Assembly (NCBI GenBank): GCA_902779675.1
Contig: CACZCK010000007.1
Span: 33,139 to 97,138, forward strand
DNA: 64,000 bases
DNA from: an uncultured Coriobacteriaceae bacterium
Lineage (GTDB): Bacteria > Actinomycetota > Coriobacteriia > Coriobacteriales > Atopobiaceae
Direction of reading: 5' to 3'
The translations under genes and the position numbers were made by a program. Shown here in pieces: positions 7,947 to 16,202 of the stretch (its first letter is position 1; the number at the start of each line of letters is the position of its first letter). Under the pieces are notes generated by a model. The model was not told where the DNA came from, did not search any database, and worked only from the letters and a program-made list of their open reading frames with translations.

Positions 7947-8990
7947 TTACTTCAGGCCTTCGGTGGCCTCCTCGAGGATACGCAGCTGAGCGATGGTCTC
8001 CTCGGGCTTCACCAGAACGGGGGCACCGTTGGCCACCGTCTCGTAGAGGGCCTCGTAGAAGCCGCTGTAGGTGCTGCGCACGGTCTCCACGCGCTCCTGG
8101 TGCATGATGCCGTCCTCGTCGTAGTAGCGCAGGGTGCCCCACTGCTCGGGGGCGTCCAGGCCAAAGTCGGGATGGCCGGCAGGCAGGTAGAACTTCTTGA
8201 GGTCGCGTTCCTGCTGGTCCTTCTCCACCTTGATAAAGGTGCCGCGGGTGCCGTAGACCTCGAAGCTCGGGCGCTGGATGGCCGCATGGTAGTTGGACGC
8301 CGCGGTGGCCTTGATGCCCAGCTCGTCGTAATACAGGTCAAAGTCGTAGAAAGTCTCGGGATGGCCCTCGCCAAACAGCTGGCGGGTCTCGGTGTGCCAG
8401 CGGTCGGGCACGCCAAACCAGCTGATGAGCTGGTCGACGCTGTGGCAGGCATGGCCGTAGCAGATGCCCACCAGGCGGTCGAAGGTGCCTTCCTGGGCAT
8501 AGCGCAGGTACTCCTCGCGCCAGTAGTCGTAGTGAGTCACGACCTCGAAGACCTTTCCCAGCTTGCCCGACTCCATGACCTTCTTGGCGGTCAGCAGGTC
8601 GGAGTCGAAGCGTCGGTTCTGGTAGCACTGGACCGTGACGCCCTTAGCCTCTGCCAGGGCAAAGAGCTCCTCGGCCTCGGCGACGGTGCCCACGAAGGCC
8701 TTGTCGCAGACCACATGCTTGCCAGCTTCGAGGGCCGCCTTGGTCAGGGAGTAGTGAGTGAAGTGCGGGGTAGAGATCTCGACGACGTCGATCTCGGGGT
8801 CGGCGAGCATTGCTGCCATGTCGGTGGTGTACTCGACGCCGGGAATCTGGGGCCAAGGGCCTCCAAGGTGCCGGGCCTGGATGGTCTTGATGCGGAACTT
8901 CTCGGGCAGCGCCAGGGAGAACGGCGCATGATAGCGGTTGGATCCCTTGCCGTTGCCGATGAAGCCAATGTTCAAGATGCGGTCTGCCAT
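7947..8990 (-). CDS. Gfo/Idh/MocA family oxidoreductase
   Basis: A 347-residue NAD(P)-dependent sugar dehydrogenase of the Gfo/Idh/MocA family. A Rossmann domain opens the protein (IGFIGNGKGSNRYH), the EKP signature is replaced by CDKAFVGT with Lys retained, and the C-terminal substrate domain has CYGHACHSVDQLI, where catalytic His/Asp normally sit. The DKA variant is typical of the YdgJ/YhhX-like branch. It is transcribed divergently from a second Gfo/Idh gene. The ATG at 8990 follows AGGAG. Family members oxidise a sugar hydroxyl, often at C3 or of inositol; the substrate here is unknown. Confidence 0.9.
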   Translation of the reverse strand: MADRILNIGFIGNGKGSNRYHAPFSLALPEKFRIKTIQARHLGGPWPQIPGVEYTTDMAAMLADPEIDVVEISTPHFTHYSLTKAALEAGKHVVCDKAFVGTVAEAEELFALAEAKGVTVQCYQNRRFDSDLLTAKKVMESGKLGKVFEVVTHYDYWREEYLRYAQEGTFDRLVGICYGHACHSVDQLISWFGVPDRWHTETRQLFGEGHPETFYDFDLYYDELGIKATAASNYHAAIQRPSFEVYGTRGTFIKVEKDQQERDLKKFYLPAGHPDFGLDAPEQWGTLRYYDEDGIMHQERVETVRSTYSGFYEALYETVANGAPVLVKPEETIAQLRILEEATEGLK

Positions 8991-9326
8991 GCGCTGCTCC
9001 TGTTCCTTGATGATGTGCTTGTAGCTATAAAGTACATGAGGCAGCTTGGCTGGCAAGCCGTGATCGCTCGGATTGGATGCGAGTTTCGGATCAAGCGGGC
9101 GTCGGGCGTCGTGAAGCGAAAAGGGGTTCCGCTTTGCCACCAACTGTCGCCGACTCAAAGGGGATGCTCCCTTTGAGTCAGCGGGTCGTTGCAACTGTGT
9201 TCCAGCAAGTCATGTCTGTGAGGCTCGATTCTGGGACTTTGTTTCCCGTGTGTCTGATGGGGATGGCACATGGGTCGTAGATTGCGCGACAATGCGGTTG
9301 TCGCAAACCAAAGAAAGGGGTACGCC
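8991..9326. other. Divergent intergenic region with tandem hairpins
   Basis: A 336-base gap between two divergent Gfo/Idh genes. It holds a perfect 11-base stem, GACTCAAAGGG at 9152-9162 with its complement at 9169-9179, and a weaker AAGCG-type hairpin just before it (about 9113-9135). These look like REP-type palindromes. No convincing gene is present; both promoters must lie here. Confidence 0.55.
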
Positions 9327-10313
9327 ATGAAGGTCGGAATCGTCGGTACTGGTGCCATCGTACGCTGGGTCGCTCCCAACATGAAGGGCTGGGGCATCGA
9401 GGTGACCGCAATCGCCGGCACTCCCAACTCCATGGATGAGGTCAACGAGCTGGCCGACGAGTACGGCGCGGCTGGCCGCTACAGCGACTATCACGATCTG
9501 ATGGCCGATCCCAACGTGGACACCGTCTACGTGGCCGTGCCCAACTTCCTGCACTATGCCGTGAGCGAGGCGGCGCTGCGTGCCGGCAAGGACGTGGTGT
9601 GCGAGAAGCCGCTGGCCTCCAACTACAAGGAGGCCCAGAAGCTGGCCGACATCGCCCACGAGGAGGGCCGCTACCTGTGGGAGGCTGTCGTGACCACGCG
9701 CCAGCCCAACTTCAAGCTGATACGCGACGAGCTGCTGCCCAGGATCGGCACGGTCAAGCAGGCCTTTGTCAACTACAGCCAGTACTCCAGCCGCTATGAC
9801 GCCTTCCGCGCCGGCGAGGTCCTGCCCGCGTTTGACCCGGCCAAGTCGGGCGGCGCCATCATGGACCTGGGCCTGTACACCCTCACCTACACCATCGGCC
9901 TGTTCGGCGAGCCCAAGAGCGCCACGTACCTGCCCAACATCGAGCGCGGCATCGACACCAGCGGCATCGCGATACTGGAGTACGACGGCTTCCATGCCGT
10001 GAACATCTGCTCCAAGGACTGCGGCGCGCCGTGCGTGTGCCAGCTCCAGGGCACCGACGGCTACATCGTGAGCAACTCGCAGCCCAACAGCTGCGGTGCC
10101 ATCACCCTGCACCTCAACGACGGTACCGAGGAGCACTACGATCTCTCGCTGCCCGTCATGTGGGAGGGCGAGTTCCGCGAGTTCCTGCGCCAGCAGAACG
10201 AGGGCGACCTGGAGGAGTGCTACCGCCAGCTCGACGAGTCCCTGGTGGTGAGCCGCGTGCAGAACACCATCCGCTACGAGAGCGGCGTGGTCTTCCCGGC
10301 CGACGAGGCATAG
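9327..10313 (+). CDS. Gfo/Idh/MocA family oxidoreductase
   Basis: A 328-residue Gfo/Idh/MocA dehydrogenase. It has the nucleotide-binding VGIVGTGAIVRWVAP, an intact VVCEKPLASN motif with the conserved Lys, and IMDLGLYTLTY, where Tyr replaces the more usual catalytic His, as in the dihydrodiol-dehydrogenase branch. It is clearly different from the divergent neighbour at 7947-8990. The ATG at 9327 sits behind AAAGGGG. A strong hairpin at 10346-10380 ends it before the GH1 gene. Together with GH1 it suggests oxidative modification of a sugar or glycoside. Confidence 0.92.
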   Translation: MKVGIVGTGAIVRWVAPNMKGWGIEVTAIAGTPNSMDEVNELADEYGAAGRYSDYHDLMADPNVDTVYVAVPNFLHYAVSEAALRAGKDVVCEKPLASNYKEAQKLADIAHEEGRYLWEAVVTTRQPNFKLIRDELLPRIGTVKQAFVNYSQYSSRYDAFRAGEVLPAFDPAKSGGAIMDLGLYTLTYTIGLFGEPKSATYLPNIERGIDTSGIAILEYDGFHAVNICSKDCGAPCVCQLQGTDGYIVSNSQPNSCGAITLHLNDGTEEHYDLSLPVMWEGEFREFLRQQNEGDLEECYRQLDESLVVSRVQNTIRYESGVVFPADEA

Positions 10314-10345
10314 GGGCGCGCTCCACATCGACGCAAACACGGTCC

Positions 10346-10380
10346 GAGACGGGTCTGGGCAGGTTGCCTAGACCCGTCTC
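10346..10380 (+). terminator. Terminator after Gfo/Idh gene
   Basis: A perfect 11-base stem, GAGACGGGTCT at 10346-10356 and its complement at 10370-10380, followed by TCTTGC. Confidence 0.7.
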
Positions 10381-10458
10381 TCTTGCATGGATGGGCTCCA
10401 CTTATGGCCTGAGTGACATCGCATGTCCCACTATACATATGTGAAGCTGCGGTGAAGC

Positions 10459-10527
10459 GTTTACGTAACCCTGGATCCAGCTATATCCGCCGGCCAATGT
10501 GTGGCACTATAACGTAAACGGTTAACC
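10459..10527. promoter_or_regulatory. Two LacI-type operators before GH1
   Basis: GTTTACGTAAC at 10459-10469 and TAACGTAAACGGTTAACC at 10510-10527 flank the presumed promoter. The TTACGTAACCCT word at 10461-10472 is identical to 6661-6672 in the lacI-type/epimerase gap, so the same repressor probably acts at both. Confidence 0.6.
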
Positions 10528-10546
10528 AAGATGGGAGGGCGTCACC

Positions 10547-11998
10547 ATGGCATTTCCGAGCAAGTTTCTGTGGGGTGGGTCGATCAGTGCGGCCCAGGTC
10601 GAGGGCGGCTGGAACGAGGGCGGCAAGAGCCCCGTGCAGATCGACTACGCAGGTCCGGATGCCGGCATCGGCCTGCGTCCCATCTACTATCGGGCGGCCG
10701 ATGGTAGCAAGGCCGTCATGCAGCAGTTCGACCGCCTGCCCGAGGGTGCCTCGTACGTCCTCTTCGACGACGTGGACTACACCAATCACGAGGCGAGCGA
10801 CTTCTACCACCGGTGGCGCGAGGACCTCGACCTCTTTGCCGAGATGGGCTTTACCACGTTCAATACCACGGTCAGCTGGGCGCGCATCTACCCGAACGGC
10901 GTGGCGGGTGGCGTCAACGCCGAGGGCGTGGAGTTCTACCATCAGGTCTTTGCCTACGCGCGCGAGCTGGGCATGGACCCGGTCATCACCCTCTACAAGT
11001 ACGACGAGCCCACCTACATCGAGCTCACCTACGGTGGCTGGGAGAACCGCGCGGTCATCGACGAGTTCGTGGCCTTTGCCACCACCTGCTTCACCGAATA
11101 CCGCGGCCTCATCGACAAATGGCTCACGTTCAACGAGATCAACGTGCTCACGCACTTCCGTGACACCCCCGAGAACTACGTCAAGATCCACAACCAGATG
11201 GTGGCGTCTGCGCGTTCGGTGCTCGCCGCGCACGAGATCGATCCCGATATCAGTGTGGGCTGCATGATCGCGGGCATGTGCATCTATCCGCTCACCTGCG
11301 ACCCGGAGGACGTCTTTGCGGCATACAAGGCGTTCCAGGACGGCTTTGCCTACTGCGCGGACACTATGGTGCGCGGCGCCTACCCCGACTTCGCGTCGCG
11401 CGTCTGGGCGGAGAGGGGCGTAGACACCTCGACCTTTGCGCAGGACGCCGACGTGCTTGCCAAGGGAACGACCGACTTCCTGGCCTTCTCGTACTACAGC
11501 TCCAGCGTGGTCACCACGCATGACGTCGAGGCGAGCCTCGCCGGCAACCTCATCTCCAGCGTCAAGAACCCTTACATCGAGGCCTCGGAGTGGGGCTGGC
11601 AGATTGATCCCAAGGGCTACCGCTACTTTGTGAACGTGCTCAACGACCGCTACGACGTGCCGCTGTTCGACGTAGAGAACGGCCTGGGCGCTCTTGACGA
11701 GCTGGTGGTCGAGGACGGGCAGGAGCGCGTGCACGACCCGTATCGCATCGACTACCTGCGTCGTCACATCCAGAACCTGCGTGCGGCCATCGAAGAGGAC
11801 GGCGTACGGCTCTTTGGCTACACCACCTGGGGTCCCATCGACCTGGTGGCCTTTACCACCGGTCAGATGAAGAAGCGCTACGGCTTCATCTACGTGGACC
11901 GCAACGACGACGGCACGGGCGACCTGCACCGCGTGCGCAAGGACTCGTTCTGGTGGTACAAGAAGGCCATCGCCAGCAATGGCCGCGACCTGGACTAG
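10547..11998 (+). CDS. GH1 6-phospho-beta-glycosidase, Lys-variant
   Basis: A 483-residue glycoside hydrolase family 1 enzyme that would hydrolyse a 6-phosphorylated beta-glycoside imported by PTS. The acid/base is Glu197 in TFNEIN and the nucleophile Glu377 in DVENGLG; the phosphate-binding loop is [14 protein letters not shown], though the preceding Ser is Ala here (DLVAFTTG). The conserved glycone-binding His of the family (TLxHxDxP) is replaced by Lys151 in TLYKYDEP. It closely resembles the gene at 40862, with the same substitution. Operators shared with the lacI-type gene lie upstream. The change implies a glycone unlike plain glucose. Confidence 0.92.
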   Translation: MAFPSKFLWGGSISAAQVEGGWNEGGKSPVQIDYAGPDAGIGLRPIYYRAADGSKAVMQQFDRLPEGASYVLFDDVDYTNHEASDFYHRWREDLDLFAEMGFTTFNTTVSWARIYPNGVAGGVNAEGVEFYHQVFAYARELGMDPVITLYKYDEPTYIELTYGGWENRAVIDEFVAFATTCFTEYRGLIDKWLTFNEINVLTHFRDTPENYVKIHNQMVASARSVLAAHEIDPDISVGCMIAGMCIYPLTCDPEDVFAAYKAFQDGFAYCADTMVRGAYPDFASRVWAERGVDTSTFAQDADVLAKGTTDFLAFSYYSSSVVTTHDVEASLAGNLISSVKNPYIEASEWGWQIDPKGYRYFVNVLNDRYDVPLFDVENGLGALDELVVEDGQERVHDPYRIDYLRRHIQNLRAAIEEDGVRLFGYTTWGPIDLVAFTTGQMKKRYGFIYVDRNDDGTGDLHRVRKDSFWWYKKAIASNGRDLD

Positions 11999-12019
11999 GC
12001 TTGCACGACAGTATGGTGC

Positions 12020-12073
12020 AGAAGGGGGTAACCCCCTAGTGTTCGGCTGAACACTAGGGGGTTACCCCCTTCT
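12020..12073. terminator. Perfect 25-base palindrome between convergent genes
   Basis: Left arm 12020-12044 and right arm 12049-12073 are exactly complementary over 25 bases with a 4-base loop. Each arm holds its own smaller palindrome, GGGGGTAACCCCC. It lies between the ends of the GH1 gene and the GltD-like gene, so it can act as a bidirectional terminator; its self-similar structure also resembles a REP element. Confidence 0.7.
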
Positions 12074-12089
12074 GTTACGCTCGGCGCTG

Positions 12090-13307
12090 TTACGCGATGC
12101 CCATGTAGGAGAGCATGCCTTCCACGGCGATCTTGGTCGCCGCGACGGCGTGCACCACGGTGTTGGGGCCAGTGACCACGTCGCCTGCGGCAAAGACGCC
12201 CGGCACCGTGCACATGCCCTGCTCGTCCACGATCAGCAGGCCGCGGTCGTCGCCCTCGAGGCCCTCGGTGGTGAGGATGAGCTTGTTCTTGGGCTTCTGC
12301 GAGACGGCCACGATCACCGTGTCGCACTCCACCTGGTCAAGCTCTTCCTCATAGCCCGTCACGCGGTCGTCCTCGTCGAAGATTGCCGTCTTGAAGACGG
12401 GGCCCGTTTCGTTGATCTCGCAGATAGCCTTGCCCTGCATCAGCTCGGCGCCGTCGAGCAGCGCATACTCCAGCTCGTCGGAGCTGGCGGAGATGTGCTT
12501 GCTGCGCGCGTAGAGCGTGACCTCGTTGGCACCCTGGCGGATGGCGGTACGCGCCACGTCCATGGCGGTGTTGCCCGCGCCAATGACGGCCACACGCTCG
12601 CCGATCTCGGCCGTCTCGGGGCTCATGAGGTAGTCCAGGCCAAAGAGCACGTTGCCGCCAGCCTCGCCCGAGACGCCCAGCGTCTGGGCGCGCCAGGTGC
12701 CGGTGCCCACGAAGACCGTGTCGTAGCCATCGCGGAAGAGGTCGGGGATGGTGAGCGACGACCCGATGGCGGTGTTGTGGCGGATCCTGACGCCGAGGGT
12801 CTCCAGGATCTCTTGGTAGCGGTCGAGCACGCGCTTGGGCAGACGGTACTCGGGAATGCCGTAGCGCATGACACCGCCGAGGCGCGGGTTCTGGTCGAAG
12901 ATCGTGACGGCCACACCCATCTGCGCAAGCCTCATGGCTGCGACGATGCCGGCCGGGCCGCCGCCGATGACGGCAGCGCGCTTGCCGGTGGGCTCGGGCT
13001 TCTCGAAGCGTGCGCGCTCGAGATAGGTGCTCGACACGTAGTTTTCGATGGCCGAGAAGTGGATGGGCGTGCCCTTGCGGCCGCGCACGCAGTGGCCCTC
13101 GCACTGGGCGCCGTGGTTGCAGATGAGCGAGCAGACGGCGCTCATGGGGTTGTTCTGGAAGAGCACGGCACCGGCCTCGTCCATCCTGCGCTCGCGGAAC
13201 ATCTGGATGACCAGTGGGATTGCCGTTCCCACGGGGCAGCCCTTCTGGCAAAGGGGCTTCTTGCAGTTGAGGCAGCGCTCTGCCTCCTCGACGATGTGCA
13301 GTGCCAT
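12090..13307 (-). CDS. GltD-like NAD(P)-dependent oxidoreductase
   Basis: A 405-residue flavoprotein like the small subunit of glutamate synthase or the NfnB-type subunit. The N-terminus carries a cysteine cluster for a 4Fe-4S centre (RCLNCKKPLCQKGCPVG, with CSLICNHGAQCEGHC later). The FAD-binding AAVIGGGPAGIVAA lies near residue 110, a second nucleotide site is VAVIGAGNTAMDVAR, and the C-terminal VFAAGDVVTGPNTVVHAV closes the FAD site. No large glutamate synthase subunit is adjacent, so it probably moves electrons between NAD(P)H and a ferredoxin-type partner. It is single, with a clear start at 13307. Confidence 0.92.
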   Translation of the reverse strand: MALHIVEEAERCLNCKKPLCQKGCPVGTAIPLVIQMFRERRMDEAGAVLFQNNPMSAVCSLICNHGAQCEGHCVRGRKGTPIHFSAIENYVSSTYLERARFEKPEPTGKRAAVIGGGPAGIVAAMRLAQMGVAVTIFDQNPRLGGVMRYGIPEYRLPKRVLDRYQEILETLGVRIRHNTAIGSSLTIPDLFRDGYDTVFVGTGTWRAQTLGVSGEAGGNVLFGLDYLMSPETAEIGERVAVIGAGNTAMDVARTAIRQGANEVTLYARSKHISASSDELEYALLDGAELMQGKAICEINETGPVFKTAIFDEDDRVTGYEEELDQVECDTVIVAVSQKPKNKLILTTEGLEGDDRGLLIVDEQGMCTVPGVFAAGDVVTGPNTVVHAVAATKIAVEGMLSYMGIA

Positions 13308-13479
13308 GGTCCTCTCCCATCCCTTTCCTGCCTGTTGTCGCTATTCACACAATACACGGTGGACGGCGGCGGTAGTTTGCCGTTTTGGCAAGGTGGCATG
13401 CGGTTTCGACATGCTCGGCCTGTGCTCCCAGCTCATTGAAACAAAGTTTCGGAGAGGTCGGCAGAGGGTCTGGGATGCG

Positions 13480-15096
13480 CTATCCACGCGCCACGTGCGC
13501 TGGGTACCAGCGCTGGAAGACCACCGTAAAGATGGCTGCTGGCAGGGGCAGCAGCTCGCTGATGATGGGCGTGGCGCCGGGGGCAACGAGTGCGGCGACG
13601 GCCGCCACCAGGTAGGTGACGCCCCAGACCAGGCAGATGATGCGGTTGGTCTGGACAAAGATGGCGTTGCGCAGCGCCTTGTTGCCGCCGTAGGAGCCGT
13701 TGACGTAGTAGGCGCTCAGCGGCATGAACCAGAGCGCCGAGACCAGCCACATCAGGCCGAAGGCGACGAATGAGACGGGGAGCAGAGTCGCGAGTGGTGC
13801 TCCGGCGAGGGAGGCCGCCACCAGGGCGAGCACCGCCGCGAGCGACAGCGTGTCGTAGATGGTGCGCTCGTGCCTGCAGAACGCTAAGGCCGTGGCGGCG
13901 CAGGCAGCGATGGTGATTGCGGGACTCATCGTGGGGCTGATGGGCATGGCCGTCCAGAAGGCCACCCAGGGGATGAGCATGGCCAGCATCACTGGCGGCT
14001 TGGTCGTGGTCTGGTGCCCGACGGTAGCGTCTTCGACGTCCGTGTCGGTTCCGCTCCCAAAGACCTCGTCCCACCGGATCATCAGGTCAAAGTCGCCAGT
14101 CACGCTGTAGCGGTGCTGTGCCAGCGCATCCACGCCGCTGACCTCGCCACGGGCGATCTCCTGCCATACGGAGTACGGCGTGTGGATGGACGTGGTGGGC
14201 GAGACCGAGCCATCGGTAACCACGGTGGCTCCGTCTGGGCCCAGCACGAGACAGCAGCTCGCACCACGGTCGGTGTAGTCCATCTCCAGCACGCGCGTGG
14301 TGCCATCGTAGGAGGAGGGGTTGTAGAGGGCGGCCATCTGCCGGGTAAAGGAGATAGCCTCGTCCTCGGCCTGTCCTGTCTCGCGCGAGATGCCCCAGCT
14401 GGCGTCGGCCATGGCCTCGAAGGTCTGACGTGGATACAGCAGCTGCCCGAGCTCCTGGGAGGTCTGCCGAGCGATCCCGCCCCGCGCGAACTCGCTGCCG
14501 GCACGCCGCACCAGCTGCAGGTATGCGTCGGTACGCTCGCGCAGCTCAGGAACTCGGAAGAGTTCGCCCTGTCCGCACAGGACCTGCTCGTAGTTGCCAC
14601 TGCCGCACATGTGGTCGAAGAGGGACGTCACGCCGTCGTAGTTGCCCTCGGCGGTGTAGAACCCGCAGGTAGAGATGACCACCGTGCGCTTGCCAGCCAT
14701 GCCGTAGCGTGAGGGGTGGCTGCCGTTGCCCACGCCGTCGGTGCGCTCCTCCATGAAGGGCAGCGCCATGGGCAGCTGGCGGTCGATGAGGTTCTTGAGC
14801 GGTCCTGGCACCGAGAAGTAATAGAGCGGGAAGCTCCAGATGGTGACGTCGGCCCACACGCGGCTCTCGATGATGGAAGCCATGTCGTCGTGTAGGCAGC
14901 AGGCGCCTTCCTCGTTGTGCCAGCACCTGAAGCAGCCGAGGCAGGGATGGATGTCTGCCTTGCTCGTCTCGACGGTCCGCACCTCGACGGCGCCTTCGCC
15001 CAGCTGGTCGGCGATGCCAGCTAGGAATGCCTGTGTGAGCTGCCAGGTGTTGCTGCGCTCGCCCTTGGGGCTGCCGTTGATGACGAGGATCTTCAT
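13480..15096 (-). CDS. Flavodoxin-fold reductase fused to SCP2-like and membrane domains
   Basis: A 538-residue protein with three parts. Residues 1 to about 205 form an NAD(P)H-dependent FMN reductase: ILVINGSPKGERSNTW is the flavin phosphate loop, and CLGCFRCW and SFPLYYFSVPGPLKNLIDR are typical. About 275-360 is a soluble segment resembling an SCP2 sterol-carrier fold (TRVLEMDYTDRGASCCLVLG). From about 366 to the end are roughly five hydrophobic helices. Fusion of these three is unusual and suggests a membrane-tethered redox enzyme acting on a lipophilic substrate. The ATG at 15096 was chosen for its GGAAGAG site and MKILVINGSPKG start; an upstream ATG adds 12 residues. Confidence 0.85.
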   Translation of the reverse strand: MKILVINGSPKGERSNTWQLTQAFLAGIADQLGEGAVEVRTVETSKADIHPCLGCFRCWHNEEGACCLHDDMASIIESRVWADVTIWSFPLYYFSVPGPLKNLIDRQLPMALPFMEERTDGVGNGSHPSRYGMAGKRTVVISTCGFYTAEGNYDGVTSLFDHMCGSGNYEQVLCGQGELFRVPELRERTDAYLQLVRRAGSEFARGGIARQTSQELGQLLYPRQTFEAMADASWGISRETGQAEDEAISFTRQMAALYNPSSYDGTTRVLEMDYTDRGASCCLVLGPDGATVVTDGSVSPTTSIHTPYSVWQEIARGEVSGVDALAQHRYSVTGDFDLMIRWDEVFGSGTDTDVEDATVGHQTTTKPPVMLAMLIPWVAFWTAMPISPTMSPAITIAACAATALAFCRHERTIYDTLSLAAVLALVAASLAGAPLATLLPVSFVAFGLMWLVSALWFMPLSAYYVNGSYGGNKALRNAIFVQTNRIICLVWGVTYLVAAVAALVAPGATPIISELLPLPAAIFTVVFQRWYPAHVARG

Positions 15097-15291
15097 GGGG
15101 GCGTCTCTTCCTGTCTTGGTTTGGGTGCGCACAATTCGTGCCGCACGCGACCATTATGCCGCACGCGTGCATGGCGCGATGGACGATCGGCCCCCTTTGT
15201 CAACTTGTGGACGCAGTCGCCTTTCCGTTTGTGGCATGGCGTGGACCCCGTCCGTACAATGGAGCCAAGCCACGACAGAAGGGGAGTCATC

Positions 15292-16119
15292 ATGAGCGTA
15301 CAGATTCGTCGCAGCGCATCCGGACAGGCCATGCCGAGGGAGACCGTGCAGCTGCCGGCCGAGGCCTTTGGCCCCAGTGACACCACCACCGTCTACTGGC
15401 TGGGCAACGCGGGCTTCCTGCTCAACAGCCGCGGCACGACCATCATGTGCGACCCGCTGCTGGTGGGCTTCGACATGCCCGTGCTGGTGGAGCCTCCCAT
15501 CCTGCCCGAGGACGTGCCCGCCTTCGATGCGCTGCTCTACACCCACATCGACAACGACCACTTTGCCCGCGAGACGCTGGCGGGCATCAAGGACAAGGCC
15601 GGAGAGGTCCATGCCAGCCACTACGTGGCCCAGGTTGCACGTGACGAGGAGCATGTGACCGGCGCTACCGGCCACGATATCGGTGAGCGCTTCTGCGTGG
15701 GCGACGTGGACATCACGCTCACCCCCACCTGGCACAACTGGCAGCAGCATATGACCAGCGAAAAGTACCAGCACCGCACCTGGGAGCGCAAGGAGTACTG
15801 CGGCTACTGGTTTGACACGCCCGACGGCTCCATCTGGCTACCCAGCGACAGCCGCCCGCTCCCCGAGTTCCTGGAGTGGGAGAAGGCACCCGACATGATG
15901 CTCTTCGACTTCGCAGACAACATCTGGCACATCACCTTTGCCGGCGCCGTGGAGCTGGCCAACCACTACCCCGAGTCCGAGCTGCTGCTCATCCACTGGG
16001 GCTGCGTGGACGCGCCTAACTACACGCCCTTCAACGGCGACCCGGAGCGCCTGGAGGCAGCTGTCAAGAACCCCGAGCGCGTGCACGCGCTGGCGCTGGG
16101 CGAGGGCCTGTCGCTGTAG
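15292..16119 (+). CDS. MBL-fold metallo-hydrolase, UlaG-like
   Basis: A 275-residue metallo-beta-lactamase-fold hydrolase. The metal-binding motif is THIDNDH (His85, Asp87, Asp89, His90), a variant of HxHxDH, followed by later histidines (TPTWHNW, LLLIHWG) in places expected for the second metal. Overall length and the WLGNAGFLL start resemble the UlaG lactonase branch that opens L-ascorbate-6-phosphate; a lactone or phosphodiester substrate is plausible. AGAAGGGGAG precedes the ATG at 15292. It lies just ahead of an aldo/keto reductase gene in the same direction, separated by a hairpin. Confidence 0.85.
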   Translation: MSVQIRRSASGQAMPRETVQLPAEAFGPSDTTTVYWLGNAGFLLNSRGTTIMCDPLLVGFDMPVLVEPPILPEDVPAFDALLYTHIDNDHFARETLAGIKDKAGEVHASHYVAQVARDEEHVTGATGHDIGERFCVGDVDITLTPTWHNWQQHMTSEKYQHRTWERKEYCGYWFDTPDGSIWLPSDSRPLPEFLEWEKAPDMMLFDFADNIWHITFAGAVELANHYPESELLLIHWGCVDAPNYTPFNGDPERLEAAVKNPERVHALALGEGLSL

Positions 16120-16136
16120 ACAACGACGTTTGAGAC

Positions 16137-16165
16137 GCACCGGGGAGGGCTGGCCTTCCCGGTGC
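16137..16165 (+). terminator. Hairpin between MBL and aldo/keto reductase genes
   Basis: A 12-base stem with one wobble pair, GCACCGGGGAGG at 16137-16148 and CCTTCCCGGTGC at 16154-16165, followed by a short T-containing stretch. Confidence 0.5.
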
Positions 16166-16202
16166 GCTGCTTTGGGGAATGGGGAGAGAAGAGGAGCGGG
16201 TT

